NCBI GenBank assembly: GCA_017453255.1
Contig: JAFTKN010000009.1
Span: 31,264-95,263 of the forward strand
Direction: 5' to 3'
Origin: Clostridia bacterium
GTDB taxonomy: Bacteria; Bacillota; Clostridia; Oscillospirales; CAG-272
DNA: 64,000 bases
Shown: positions 42,409-52,700 of the stretch, in pieces
How positions within the stretch are numbered: position 1 is the first letter of the stretch
Layout: each line of letters opens with the position of its first letter
The notes under the pieces: model-generated
What the model was told of the DNA's origin: nothing
Databases searched by the model: none
What the model saw: only the letters and a program-made list of their open reading frames with translations
Translations under genes and position numbers: made by a program

Positions 42409-43667
42409 AAAAGCTATCAATTTTATTAGTATTTGTATTGCTTCTTGGTTGCTTGTTTTTGGTTGCTTGTGGTGGAACTGGTGATAATGGTGATGACACA
42501 GGCGATGGAGGACAAACAGGCGGAGGTGAGCAAACAGGTGGTTCTGAGCAAGGTGGTGAGGTGGATAATGGCTACACCATAATAGTTAAGGACCAATTTG
42601 GAAATGCTATGACAGGTGTTAATTTGCAAATTTGTCATGGCGATTTATCCCTTGGTAACTGCTTAAAGCCAAAGGATGTGGATGAGAATGGTAAGGCATT
42701 TTATTCATATAGTGGAACACTTGAAAACGCAAGGGTTCAAATCAACTCAGTTCCTGAAAATGTAGAAAAGCCAACTGACTATATCTTCTTTGAGAACGAT
42801 TCAAAGACACTTGAAATTACATTAAGAAGAGTTGTGAAAATCACTGTAAACGCAGTTGATAAGGCAGGAAACAAGCTTGCTTACATAAGTGTATCAGCTT
42901 ACAAGGTTGGAAACGGTTTAGGTGGATTAGTAGAAGCAAAGGAAACAAATAGCGAGGGTGTATGCGAGTTTGTTCTTGATTCTGGCTTATATAGTCTGAT
43001 TTTTGAGCCAAAGAATCTTGCTTTTAAGCTAACAAATGGTAATAGCGAGGGTGACTCAAGCACATATACACTTAAGGAAGGCGAAAATAGCTTTACTGCA
43101 ATCTTTGAAGAAAGCACAGAGGCTATTTCATATACAATAACAGTAAAGGATGCTGACGGCAATCCTTTACAGGGCGTAACTGTTTCCTTCTATTCAATGG
43201 ACTACACTAAGCTATATAGTCCAATTACTGATGAAAATGGACAGGTAACAGCTTCATTAGCAAATGGTGACTACCTTGCATCTGCTGAGGTTGATTCAAC
43301 AAAGAATGCTCAGGTGTATATTTTTGAAAAGAATAATACATGCAAGGGCGAAATCTCCGTATATAACACTCAAGCAGGAGGCTTTAAATTCAATGCAATT
43401 ATGATTTTGGGCCAAAGCGAGTTTACAGTTGAGGCAGGCAAGACACAATGGATCTGCGTGTATAATCCAAATGGTGAAACTGTTTCCTTTGTAAATAACG
43501 AGGGCTTGACAATTACAGGTGATGGTGAGTTTAGCGATAACACCTTCACATTCAGCGAAATTGATGGAAACAAGGGATATATCAAGGTTGAAAATAATAG
43601 CGAAGGCGCTATAACCTACACAGCTATTATTGATAGTGCTTTAGTTCCTACACCATATGGAGAATAA
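42405..43667 (+). CDS. Lipoprotein with tandem Cna-B/carboxypeptidase-regulatory-like domains
   Basis: 420 residues; lipobox LVACGG (lipid-Cys near 22), then a Gly/Gln/Thr-rich linker (GDDTGDGGQTGGGEQTGGSE) typical of wall-spanning lipoproteins. At least three transthyretin-like beta-domains are readable: YTIIVKDQFGNAMTGVNLQIC, ITVNAVDKAGNKLAYISVSAY, and YTITVKDADGNPLQGVTVSFYS, each with the VxDxxGNxLxGVxV pattern. A final beta-domain closes the protein. No catalytic residues are seen; it is probably structural or a binding partner of the redoxin lipoproteins in the same operon. Confidence 0.78.
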   Translation: MKKLSILLVFVLLLGCLFLVACGGTGDNGDDTGDGGQTGGGEQTGGSEQGGEVDNGYTIIVKDQFGNAMTGVNLQICHGDLSLGNCLKPKDVDENGKAFYSYSGTLENARVQINSVPENVEKPTDYIFFENDSKTLEITLRRVVKITVNAVDKAGNKLAYISVSAYKVGNGLGGLVEAKETNSEGVCEFVLDSGLYSLIFEPKNLAFKLTNGNSEGDSSTYTLKEGENSFTAIFEESTEAISYTITVKDADGNPLQGVTVSFYSMDYTKLYSPITDENGQVTASLANGDYLASAEVDSTKNAQVYIFEKNNTCKGEISVYNTQAGGFKFNAIMILGQSEFTVEAGKTQWICVYNPNGETVSFVNNEGLTITGDGEFSDNTFTFSEIDGNKGYIKVENNSEGAITYTAIIDSALVPTPYGE

Positions 43668-43681
43668 TTAAAAATAAACAG

Positions 43682-43709
43682 AAAAACGCCACCCTGTGTG
43701 GCGTTTTTG
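43682..43709 (+). terminator. Terminator of the lipoprotein operon
   Basis: AAAAACGCCAC / GTGGCGTTTTT stem; the loop sequence CCTGT matches the terminator at 37337. Confidence 0.85.
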
Positions 43710-43721
43710 CATTTTTATAAT

Positions 43722-43750
43722 AAAAAAGAGTGCTAAAAAGCACTCTTTTT
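43722..43750 (-). terminator. Terminator of the polyferredoxin operon
   Basis: AAAAAGAGTGC / GCACTCTTTTT stem just past the leftward stop. Confidence 0.8.
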
Positions 43751-43759
43751 AACTTAAGG

Positions 43760-45502
43760 CTAACTATTAAGCTCATTATCAACAATGGTTTTTAAGTCCT
43801 CATAGTGAACTGCACTTTCAAAGCGTGCAATAATTATACCATTTTCGTCAAAGACAACAGTCATAGGATATGCGTCATCCTTTCCACCTAAATCGGTAAA
43901 GTATTGGTCAACTCCCTGAATTTCTTTGTGTGGCTTATCAAATGCAAAAATAATATTTGAATCCTTGTATCCTTCTAATACGAAGGCAGCGCCTGTTTCT
44001 TTTATGTAATCGGTATGTATTGCTACAACGGTTACGCTATCCTTATATTCGCTTGCAATCTGGTCAAAATATGGAAGCTCGTTTACACAACCAGGACACC
44101 ATGTACCCCAGAAGTTTACAATAGTAATCTTACCGTCGTTTTTACTTGGGTCGAAGAGAAGTGTTCCGTTATCGTCTGAGGAATATCCGTTTCCGCTAAC
44201 GCCATTGCCTGAAACAAGACCGTTTTCATCAAAAACCTCCATTTCAATGCTTGGAGCATGGTCGCCTATTCCAGAGCCTACGCCTGATGGTGGATTATAA
44301 ATGAAGTTATAGTAAATTAGTGCAAATACCATTACTATAGCCATAAGTGAGCCTGTTACAATTTTGAAAATCTTAGCACGCTTTTTAGCCTTAGCTCGCT
44401 TAGCTTCATTTTCTTGCTTTGCTATGATAGCCTCGCTCTCATTCATATCCGCTGTATCAATTTCGTCAGGTGGTAAAAAGATTTTTGTACCCTTAAAGCG
44501 AATTGCCTTAGTAGGACAAACGTCAACACATTCACCACAGCTAATACATTCAATATCACCAACATGCTTTATATCCATTTTACATTTGGATACGCAAAGA
44601 CCACAGCTTGTGCATTTATCCTTTTCAACCTTAACTCCAAGGAAGGAGAACTTGTTGAAAAATCCATAGAAAAGTCCTAAAGGACAGAAGAAACGACAGA
44701 AAAATCTGAAAATGAATACACAGGCAAGCAAAAATCCTATCATTAAACAGAATTTCCAAGTAAATAATGGACCTAAGTCGCCTAAATATCCGCCATTGTT
44801 TGGTAAAAGTCCAATCGCACCACCTAAAATACCAGCAGGACAAATGAATTTACAAAAGCCAGGAACCTGAACACCCGAGCTTGCCATACCATACATAATG
44901 GGTATAAATACAACAAAATATAAAAAGATTGGATATTTTAAGTAGGAAAGTATTCTTGTGAATTTGCTTTTCTTAACCTTAGGGGTTTTGATTTTGTAAA
45001 GTAGCTCCTGAACCAAGCCAAAGGGACAGAGCCAACCACAAATCATTCTACCCAAAATCAGTCCATAAAGCATAATGATTGCAAGCACGTAAAATGCGCC
45101 ACTTCTGTTTGCGCTATTAAGCTCGCTTTGAAGTCCACCTAAGGGACAAGCCCCAACAGCGCCAGGACAGGAATAGCAGTTTAAGCCAGGAGAGCATAGA
45201 AACTTAGAGCTTGCACCAGTCTTAGCGTCTTGCATATAAATGCTTCCTGTTATGTAGCCCTTTATATGAGCGTTAGTAAGTAAAGCAGCATAAAGCTGAA
45301 TTAATTTTCTTTTTGATGGGATAATGGCTTTAATCTTTTCCTTAAAGCCTCTTTTTTTCTTTTTTTGGGGTGGAGTGTCTGTAATTTCAGCATTTTGTGT
45401 GTCATTTTCTACGCTGTTTAAGCTGTTTTCTACACTCTCGCTTTCGTTTGGCTTTGCCTCGTCGGAGACGTTTACGAAAGCATTAATATTTTCTTTTTCC
45501 AT
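43760..45502 (-). CDS. Membrane polyferredoxin (NapH-like) fused to TlpA-type thioredoxin
   Basis: 580 residues. A cytosolic charged N-terminus (1-65) precedes an extra four-Cys segment (Cys103, 109, 112, 119). A multi-pass membrane part with the NapH/MauN/CcoG-type motifs CGWLCP (155/159), CKFICP (217/221) and CRFFCP (269/273) follows. Two 4Fe-4S ferredoxin motifs come next (Cys297-307 and Cys319-329). After a basic stretch and a further membrane helix (about 380-402) comes an extracytoplasmic thioredoxin-like domain with Cys469/Cys472 (WGTWCPGCVNELPYF) and cis-Pro AYPMTVV. The layout fits transfer of electrons from a cytoplasmic donor across the membrane to a surface thioredoxin. It starts 18 bases after its partner gene. 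Confidence 0.82.
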   Translation of the reverse strand: MEKENINAFVNVSDEAKPNESESVENSLNSVENDTQNAEITDTPPQKKKKRGFKEKIKAIIPSKRKLIQLYAALLTNAHIKGYITGSIYMQDAKTGASSKFLCSPGLNCYSCPGAVGACPLGGLQSELNSANRSGAFYVLAIIMLYGLILGRMICGWLCPFGLVQELLYKIKTPKVKKSKFTRILSYLKYPIFLYFVVFIPIMYGMASSGVQVPGFCKFICPAGILGGAIGLLPNNGGYLGDLGPLFTWKFCLMIGFLLACVFIFRFFCRFFCPLGLFYGFFNKFSFLGVKVEKDKCTSCGLCVSKCKMDIKHVGDIECISCGECVDVCPTKAIRFKGTKIFLPPDEIDTADMNESEAIIAKQENEAKRAKAKKRAKIFKIVTGSLMAIVMVFALIYYNFIYNPPSGVGSGIGDHAPSIEMEVFDENGLVSGNGVSGNGYSSDDNGTLLFDPSKNDGKITIVNFWGTWCPGCVNELPYFDQIASEYKDSVTVVAIHTDYIKETGAAFVLEGYKDSNIIFAFDKPHKEIQGVDQYFTDLGGKDDAYPMTVVFDENGIIIARFESAVHYEDLKTIVDNELNS

Positions 45503-45520
45503 AAAGCTCCTTTCAAGGCA

Positions 45521-46357
45521 TTAGCCCATACCAACGCACTCTTTACAGATTGCAGTAGCCTTGTTGATAAGCTCATCAACTCCGCCCTTAACAATTCCAG
45601 AAATTAAAAGAGTGAGAATAACAGTAATAAGCACTATTCTTACAACTAATGTGACAATTTTATCATTCTTTACAAAGAAATCCTTTAATTTTTTCACAAA
45701 AGACTTGCTTTCATTATCATTTTTATCCACAGGGTTGAGCTTTTTTGCAGTTTTAACCTGCGATTTAGCTATTTCAAGCTCCTTATTTAAGCTAACACCG
45801 CAAGCAATAACAGTGGCGATAGTAAACAACAGAGGTAAAATTAAATATCTTAGCATAACGAGAGTGCCCTTGATTGCATTTTCAGTAAAGGCAACTGTAC
45901 CACTCTCAGTATAAACAGGATAGTTATTTACATTAAGCAAATAAACAAGAGCCAAAATTGATGTTACGAATAAAAGTGTAAGATCAATAGTATAAAGAGT
46001 AATTCTTAAATATTTCTGACGTGTAATTCTTTCCTTAGCCTCTTTTTCAAAGCTGTCTATATCGAATCTTGAATATATAGCATTAAGGCTTTGTCTTTTT
46101 TCTATCTTGCCCTTTAATTTTTTCTTTTCAAGAGGGAGGGCAAGCTTTAAAACAATGCCACCAATTATAAAGGCAATAGTGATAAACACAAGGGGAGCTA
46201 TATATCCAAAATACTGACTAATTCTTTCACTTGTATAAGGATGAAGTCCACTATTATAAATTAAAATAGAGCAAACTATAAAGCATATAGCAACGGCAAG
46301 AATCAAAAGCGACATAATAATGTCGTAGACTAAATGAGCTATTCGTTTTTTAGACAT
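45521..46357 (-). CDS. Membrane protein with C-terminal CxxC tail (CD1871A-like end)
   Basis: 278 residues with about five hydrophobic segments (roughly 12-34, 50-70, 120-142, 163-187, 231-255) and a charged internal loop. No family is recognised for the bulk. The last 50 residues, a membrane helix then GVDELINKATAICKECVGMG (Cys271/Cys274), closely resemble the small CD1871A-type CXXC proteins of Clostridia (pattern recalled, not searched). The gene is first in an operon with the polyferredoxin-thioredoxin fusion. The CxxC at the membrane exit could relay or accept electrons; this is inference. Confidence 0.7.
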   Translation of the reverse strand: MSKKRIAHLVYDIIMSLLILAVAICFIVCSILIYNSGLHPYTSERISQYFGYIAPLVFITIAFIIGGIVLKLALPLEKKKLKGKIEKRQSLNAIYSRFDIDSFEKEAKERITRQKYLRITLYTIDLTLLFVTSILALVYLLNVNNYPVYTESGTVAFTENAIKGTLVMLRYLILPLLFTIATVIACGVSLNKELEIAKSQVKTAKKLNPVDKNDNESKSFVKKLKDFFVKNDKIVTLVVRIVLITVILTLLISGIVKGGVDELINKATAICKECVGMG

Positions 46358-46777
46358 AATACCTCCGTATTAATTAAAACAATTTTCCATTTTGTATTTT
46401 AACATAGTTAGAAATTAAAGTCAAGCAAAATACAAATAAAAGAAGTCATTTTAGCTATTTTGTAAAATGATATTAATAGATGAATTTTTTTTGAATACAT
46501 GAATAAAAAGGTTGCGAAATTGTAAATTTTTTATTTTTTAAAAATTTTATTTCTAAAACAAACTGGTAAAAAAATCTGTATAAATTCCATATAGCAATTG
46601 GATTTATACCAATATTTCAATCTCGCAATTAATTGTTAATTCGCGTATCGTGTTATCGCTTTAATTATTTAAAGAACTAAAAAGCTCTTGAAATTTAATA
46701 TATAATGTGATAAAATAAATCCGTATGTAATCATTTTTATATATTCACACGCATTATTTAGAAAGGCAAAACAAAAA
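46358..46777. other. Divergent AT-rich intergenic region
   Basis: No gene is seen. It holds the divergent starts of the CxxC membrane protein (leftward) and the giant protease (rightward). An imperfect inverted repeat GTATAAAT...ATTTATAC spans 46578-46609 and a promoter lies at 46688-46716. The long A/T tracts are otherwise unremarkable. Confidence 0.6.
46688..46716 (+). promoter_or_regulatory. Promoter of the giant subtilisin gene
   Basis: TTGAAA (46688-46693), 17 bases, TAAAAT (46711-46716). Confidence 0.6.
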
Positions 46778-49700
46778 ATGGAAAAGAAAACAATGAAGAA
46801 AACGGCGATTGTCGCCATTGCTATGATTTTAGCAATTTTACTATTGCTTCCAATCCTGCTCCCTCTTGCAACTGATAAGGCTTATGCAAGTGAGGCAACG
46901 CTTTTGAAGCAATTTACTGATCCTATCATAACAAACAGAGATCAGTATTTCGATAGTGACGTGGTTCAAAGCTTACCATCAACCATTAAGGACGATGATA
47001 ATATCTCTATCATTTTGAGCTTTGATACACCAGCTCTTGTTGATGAGTATAACAAGACAGATAAGGCTATCAGCTTTACAGAATATGCTTTTTCTGAGGA
47101 GGCTTCAGAGATCGTTGAGGGTATTAAGTCTGAAAAGAACGATATTTTGAAGGTATTTGACGAAAAGGGCATAAATTATGAGCTTGGCGCTGATTATTCA
47201 GCAGTGCTTACTGGCTTTGAAATCATAATCAAAGCAAGAGACTTTGAGGCAGTTTGTGATAATGTTGATAATACAGTTACACCAATTGTCTGCGAGGTTT
47301 ATAAAAAGGCTGAAACACAGCTTGTTGAAAATAATGTAAATGTATATGAAACAGGTATCTTCAACTCTACAGGCTACAAGTATGATGGTACAGGTATGGT
47401 TGTTGCAGTTTTGGATACAGGTCTTGACTATACACATTCTGCATTCTCACTTGCTAACTTCACAGCTGATAGAAATAAGCTTGGCTTAACTCAAAAGGTT
47501 GTTTCAAGCTTGATAAACACAACTAAGGCAAGCACAATGGTTGAGGGCTTGACTGGTGACGATGTTTATATTAACGAAAAGGTTCCATTTGCGTTTGACT
47601 ATGCAGATAGGGACTCTGACGTTTATTCCTTACATAACAATCACGGTACACACGTTTCAGGTGTTATCGTAGGTAAGGATGATACAATTACAGGTGTAGC
47701 TCCAAATGCTCAGCTTGTATCAATGAAGATATTCTCCGATACAAAGGATAGTGCTATCGCATCTTGGATTTTATCAGCTCTTGAGGACTGTGTAATTCTT
47801 GGTGTTGACGTTATCAATATGTCACTTGGTACTGCTTGTGGCTTCAGCCGTGAAACAGACGAGGAGAAGCTTAGTGGAGTTTATGACAAAATCAGAGCAC
47901 AGGGAATTAGCTTAATCGTTGCTGCATCAAACAGCTTCACATCCTCATATGGCTCTGAAAAGAATGGTAACTTAGGTCTTACAACCAACCCTGATACAGC
48001 GACTGTTGGCTCTCCATCTACATACGAGGGTGCTTTGTCAATCGCTTCAATCAATGGTATTAAGACACCATACATTTTACATAATGGCAAAATCGTTTAT
48101 TTTGTTGAGGCTTCAAATAGTGCAGCCGAGGAAAAGTATTTTGTTGATGACCTTTTAGATGATGATGTAAATGAAATAGAAATTGAATATGTGTTAGTAC
48201 CAGGCGTTGGACGTGAGGCTGACTATTACGGCGTTGACGTAACAGGTAAGATTGCGTTGATTAAGCGTGGTGATACAACCTTCGAGGAAAAGGCGCAGGT
48301 TGCTCAAAAAATGGGTGCTGTCGGTGTTATCGTTTATAACAACACCTCAGGTGATATTAAGATGAACGTAGGAACTGTTAAGATTGCAGTTTGCTCCGTT
48401 TCACAGGAGGATGGTGAGGCGCTTGCAGCCGAGGGTAAGGGCACAATTAAAATAAGCCGTGACCAGACCTCAGGACCATTTATGTCTGACTTCTCATCTT
48501 GGGGACCATCTCCAAGCCTTGGAATTAAGCCAGAGCTTACTGCTCATGGTGGAAACATTCTCTCATCAATTACAGGTGGTGGCTATGACCGCTTGTCAGG
48601 AACATCGATGGCATGTCCTAATACTGCTGGTGTTGTAATTCTTCTTCGTCAGTATGTAATGGATGCGTTTCCACAAATTGCAGACCAGCCTGTAAAGGTA
48701 AATTCACTTGTAAATCAGCTTCTTATGTCAACTGCTGATATCGTTTATAACAAAAATGGCTTGCCATACGCAGTTAGAAAGCAGGGTGCTGGTCTTGCAA
48801 GCTTGACCGATGCAAGCGAAACTCTTGCATATATCCAAACCTATGACAGAGAAACAGGCGAGGCTATGGATAAGACAAAGCTTGAGCTTGGTGACGACCC
48901 ACAAAAGACAGGTGTTTACACACTTACATTTGATATTGTAAACTTTGGCTCAACAAATCTTTCCTACGACCTTTCGGCATACGTTATGACTGAGGGCGTT
49001 AGTGAGATTAAGACACACAAGGGTGAATATACAGTAAATGAGGAGGGCTATCTCTTAGAGGGAGCAACCGTTACATTTACAGTAGAAAACGGAACTCAAA
49101 ATGGTAACAATGTTACTGTAAATGCTGGACAAAAAGCAAAGGTAACAGTTACAATCACATTGAGTGACGAGGATAAGAAATATATCGACGATTCATTTGC
49201 AAATGGTATGTACGTTGAGGGCTTTGTAATGCTTGATGCAACAGGCGACACAAAGCAGGACTTAAATGTTCCTTACCTTGCATTCTATGGTGACTGGACA
49301 CAGGCTCCTATCCTTGACCTTGATTACTTTGAAACAAGCGAGGATGAGCTTGATGATTCAATCCCAACACTTGATAAGACATTACCTGACGCATATGCAA
49401 CACGTCCAATCGGTGGTCTTTATAGTGATTATATCGCATACTTAGGCTCATACTATTTTGAGCAAAAGCCAGGCGACAGAATTATTTCTGCAAGCAGAGA
49501 TTATATAGCAATCTCAAATGTCAAGGTTGCTGACAGTGCAACTGAGGACGATCAAGGCCTTGCAACAATTCACTCGCTAAGATTTATCTGGACAGGTATG
49601 CTTCGTAATGCCTCTAAGGTTGTTGTAACAATTACAGATGATGCAACAGGAGAGGTAATTTACGAGGTAGTTGACGAAAGTGTTAGAAAGTCTTATGGTG

Positions 49701-52700
49701 ATGGTGGATCATACATATACCCTGCAAATGTAGAGGTAGAGTTTGATGCAACAGAATATAACCTTAAGAACAACTCTAAATATACAGTTAAAATGGTAGC
49801 TTATATGGACTATGGCGATGGTGGTATTGATACAAACCTTAAGAATGTATTTGAATTTCCATTCACCACGGACTTTGAAGCTCCAGCGATTACAGACTGT
49901 ACCTTCCGTACAGAGTATGATAGCGACAAGAAGATTACACGCTTGTTTGCTGAATTAGCCGTTTATGATAACCACTATGCTATGTGTATGCAACCTGGTT
50001 ACATAACACAGACAACAAACGAGGAGGGAGCTTTACAATATGAGTTAGTTCCATTCTCAACCTATATGACACCAATTTATTCTGTAAGAAATGGTACAAC
50101 CTACGTTGAATACGAGCTTACAGATTACATTTACGACCTTAAGCAGAGTGCTCATAGCAAAAACTCATTTATCGTAAGCGTTTATGACTATGCACTCAAC
50201 CACGCAACCTTTGAAATTGGCTTGCCAGACGAGTACGTTGATTTCTATTTCGATTTAGGTACTGACAGCGAGGGCAACCCAAATACAGAGCTTACATTAA
50301 ATCCATACGAGATTTATAACCTAAAGCCACTTGTTAGACCAGACACAGAGTGGAGTGACCTCTTAACCTATGACTCATCTAACAAAAAGGTAGCTATCAT
50401 TGTTAATAACAAGGTAGTTCCTTTAGCAAAGGGCGTTTCTACAATTTATGCTAAGGACGATGATGGAAATATAAGATCCTTTAAGCTTAATGTTTTAGGA
50501 CCTGGTGATACAGGCTATATCGCATACGACAAGCCTTCAGTTGATAGATTTGAGGTGCTTGGCTTTGATACACTAAAGGCATTTGAGGTTATGGATAATG
50601 AGGATAGAGATATCGGTGAAACAGGAGGCTTTAAGCTATTTGCAAATAAGGATTCCTTGTCAATCGAAATGTATCCATCAGAATCCGTTAAGCTCAGATA
50701 TATCCTTGAGGCATTTTTCCCAAGTGATGTAACATTAGTATTTGAAACAGGTAATGAAAAGATAGTTAAGATTGACCAAACAGGCGTTATCACAGGCGTT
50801 AGCGAGGGTATGACCTCTGTTAGCGTGCGTGTATATATGGATGGAAAATCTACATATTACTCAAAGAATATCAGTATTACAATCAAGGACCCATTTGTAA
50901 CGACAGCACCGAGCCTGACACATTACTTCGGTAATGGTGGAGTTGTTGAAATTCCTGCTGACCTTCTTTTAACGAAGATTGGTGCATTTGCATTCTCAAA
51001 TTCTACATATGTTTTAAAGACAGATGCTGAGTATGCTGAGGACGATACAAGCCGTACAAAGCAGTCCCCAATTGGTGAAAACACAATTACAAAAATTATA
51101 ATTCCTGAGGGAGTTAAGACTATTGATGCGTACGCCTTCGCTAAGCTAACAGCGCTTAAGGAGGTTGTATTACCATCGACAATCGAGAATATTGAATATG
51201 GCGCATTTGCTTACTGTACAGCACTTGAAAAGGTAACAGGCATTGAAAATGTTCAATTAATAAATCAGGGCGCATTTACAGGCTGTAACCTAAAGGGCAC
51301 ACTTACACTCAATAAGGCGTGCGCAGTTGGTGACGACGCATTCTCATACAACACAAGACTTGAAGCTGTTGTGGTTTCTGATAAGCTTCAGTCAATCGGT
51401 GCATATGCCTTTGCTGGCTGTACCTCACTTAACAGTATTACTATCAATGCAGATAAGGTTAAGTATGGTCCATATGTATTTGCATTCTGCACAAGCCTTG
51501 TTAATGCAAGCATGAACGCAAACGTAATTCCAGAGGGTGCATATTTCGGCTGTTCAAAGCTTGAAAATGTAAATATTGGTAAGGACGTTAGCTACATTGG
51601 TGAGCTTGCATTTGCAAATACAAAGATGAGCAAGTTTACGGTAGCAGGTAATAGTGCATATAAGGTATCAACCGACGGTCGTTTCCTACTTTCAACCGAC
51701 GGAACAACAATTCTTACAGTTCTTCCAACCCTTACAGGTAAGGTGGAAATTACAGATTCTACAATAACAACAATCGGTACAGGTGCATTTGCAGGCAATA
51801 GTAAGATTACTGAAATAGTAGCTCCAAGCGTAACTAAGGTGCTTGGCTATGCCTTCTACGATTGCTCTATGCTTAACACCATAAGCTTAGGCAAGCTTAC
51901 TGAAATTGGCGAGTATGCTTACTACAACACAGCAATTACACAGCTTCCATCACTTGAAAATATTAATGAAATTTCAAGATATGCTTTTGCATATTCAAAG
52001 CTTATATCTGTTGAAATTCCTGACAATATGATCATTGGAGAGGGCGCGTTTACAGAGTGCTCAAGCCTTGAAAGCATCAAGATTGGTAACAATGTAACAA
52101 TTGGACACTCTTCATTCAAGAGTAGCTGGGACTGGAGCATTAAGACACCAGAGTATATTCTTGATCCATCTTATACAAATAAGGTTTACTATCTATACGT
52201 TCCTTCAAGCATTAAGACACTTGAAATCGGTAACGACGTAATTATCGGTGACGAGGCGTTCTATGGTGCAACTGAGCTATCAAGCGTTACACTTGGTACT
52301 GGCGCAACAATTGGTAGAATGTCCTTCTACAACTGTCCAAAGCTTAAGGATATTGATTTATCTAATGTTAAGGTAATTGGTGATTACGCATTCTCAGGTG
52401 ACGAATATCCAACATTCTCATCTGCAACTGGCTTGGGTGCAGGCGTTGATGATGAGGGTAATTATGTAACTCGTGCATATGCTTCAGCTCTAAGAGTAGT
52501 TTATCTTGATAAGCTTGAAAGCCTTGGTGCATACGCATTTGCACTATGTGACGACCTAATTAGCGTACAGCTCGGTGGTGGCGTTAAGGTAATTCCTGAA
52601 AGAGCCTTCAAGAGAGCTACAAGCTTAGCGACAATCACACTTGATACAGTAGAAGCAATTGGTCTCGAGGCATTTGCTGAAACATCACTTTTAGCAGTTG

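Noticed and set aside
43760..45502. Interpretation as a CcdA/DsbD-type disulfide reductase
   Set aside because: The membrane cysteines follow the NapH/CcoG C-x3-CP pattern and two 4Fe-4S ferredoxin motifs are present; no CcdA-like signature is seen.
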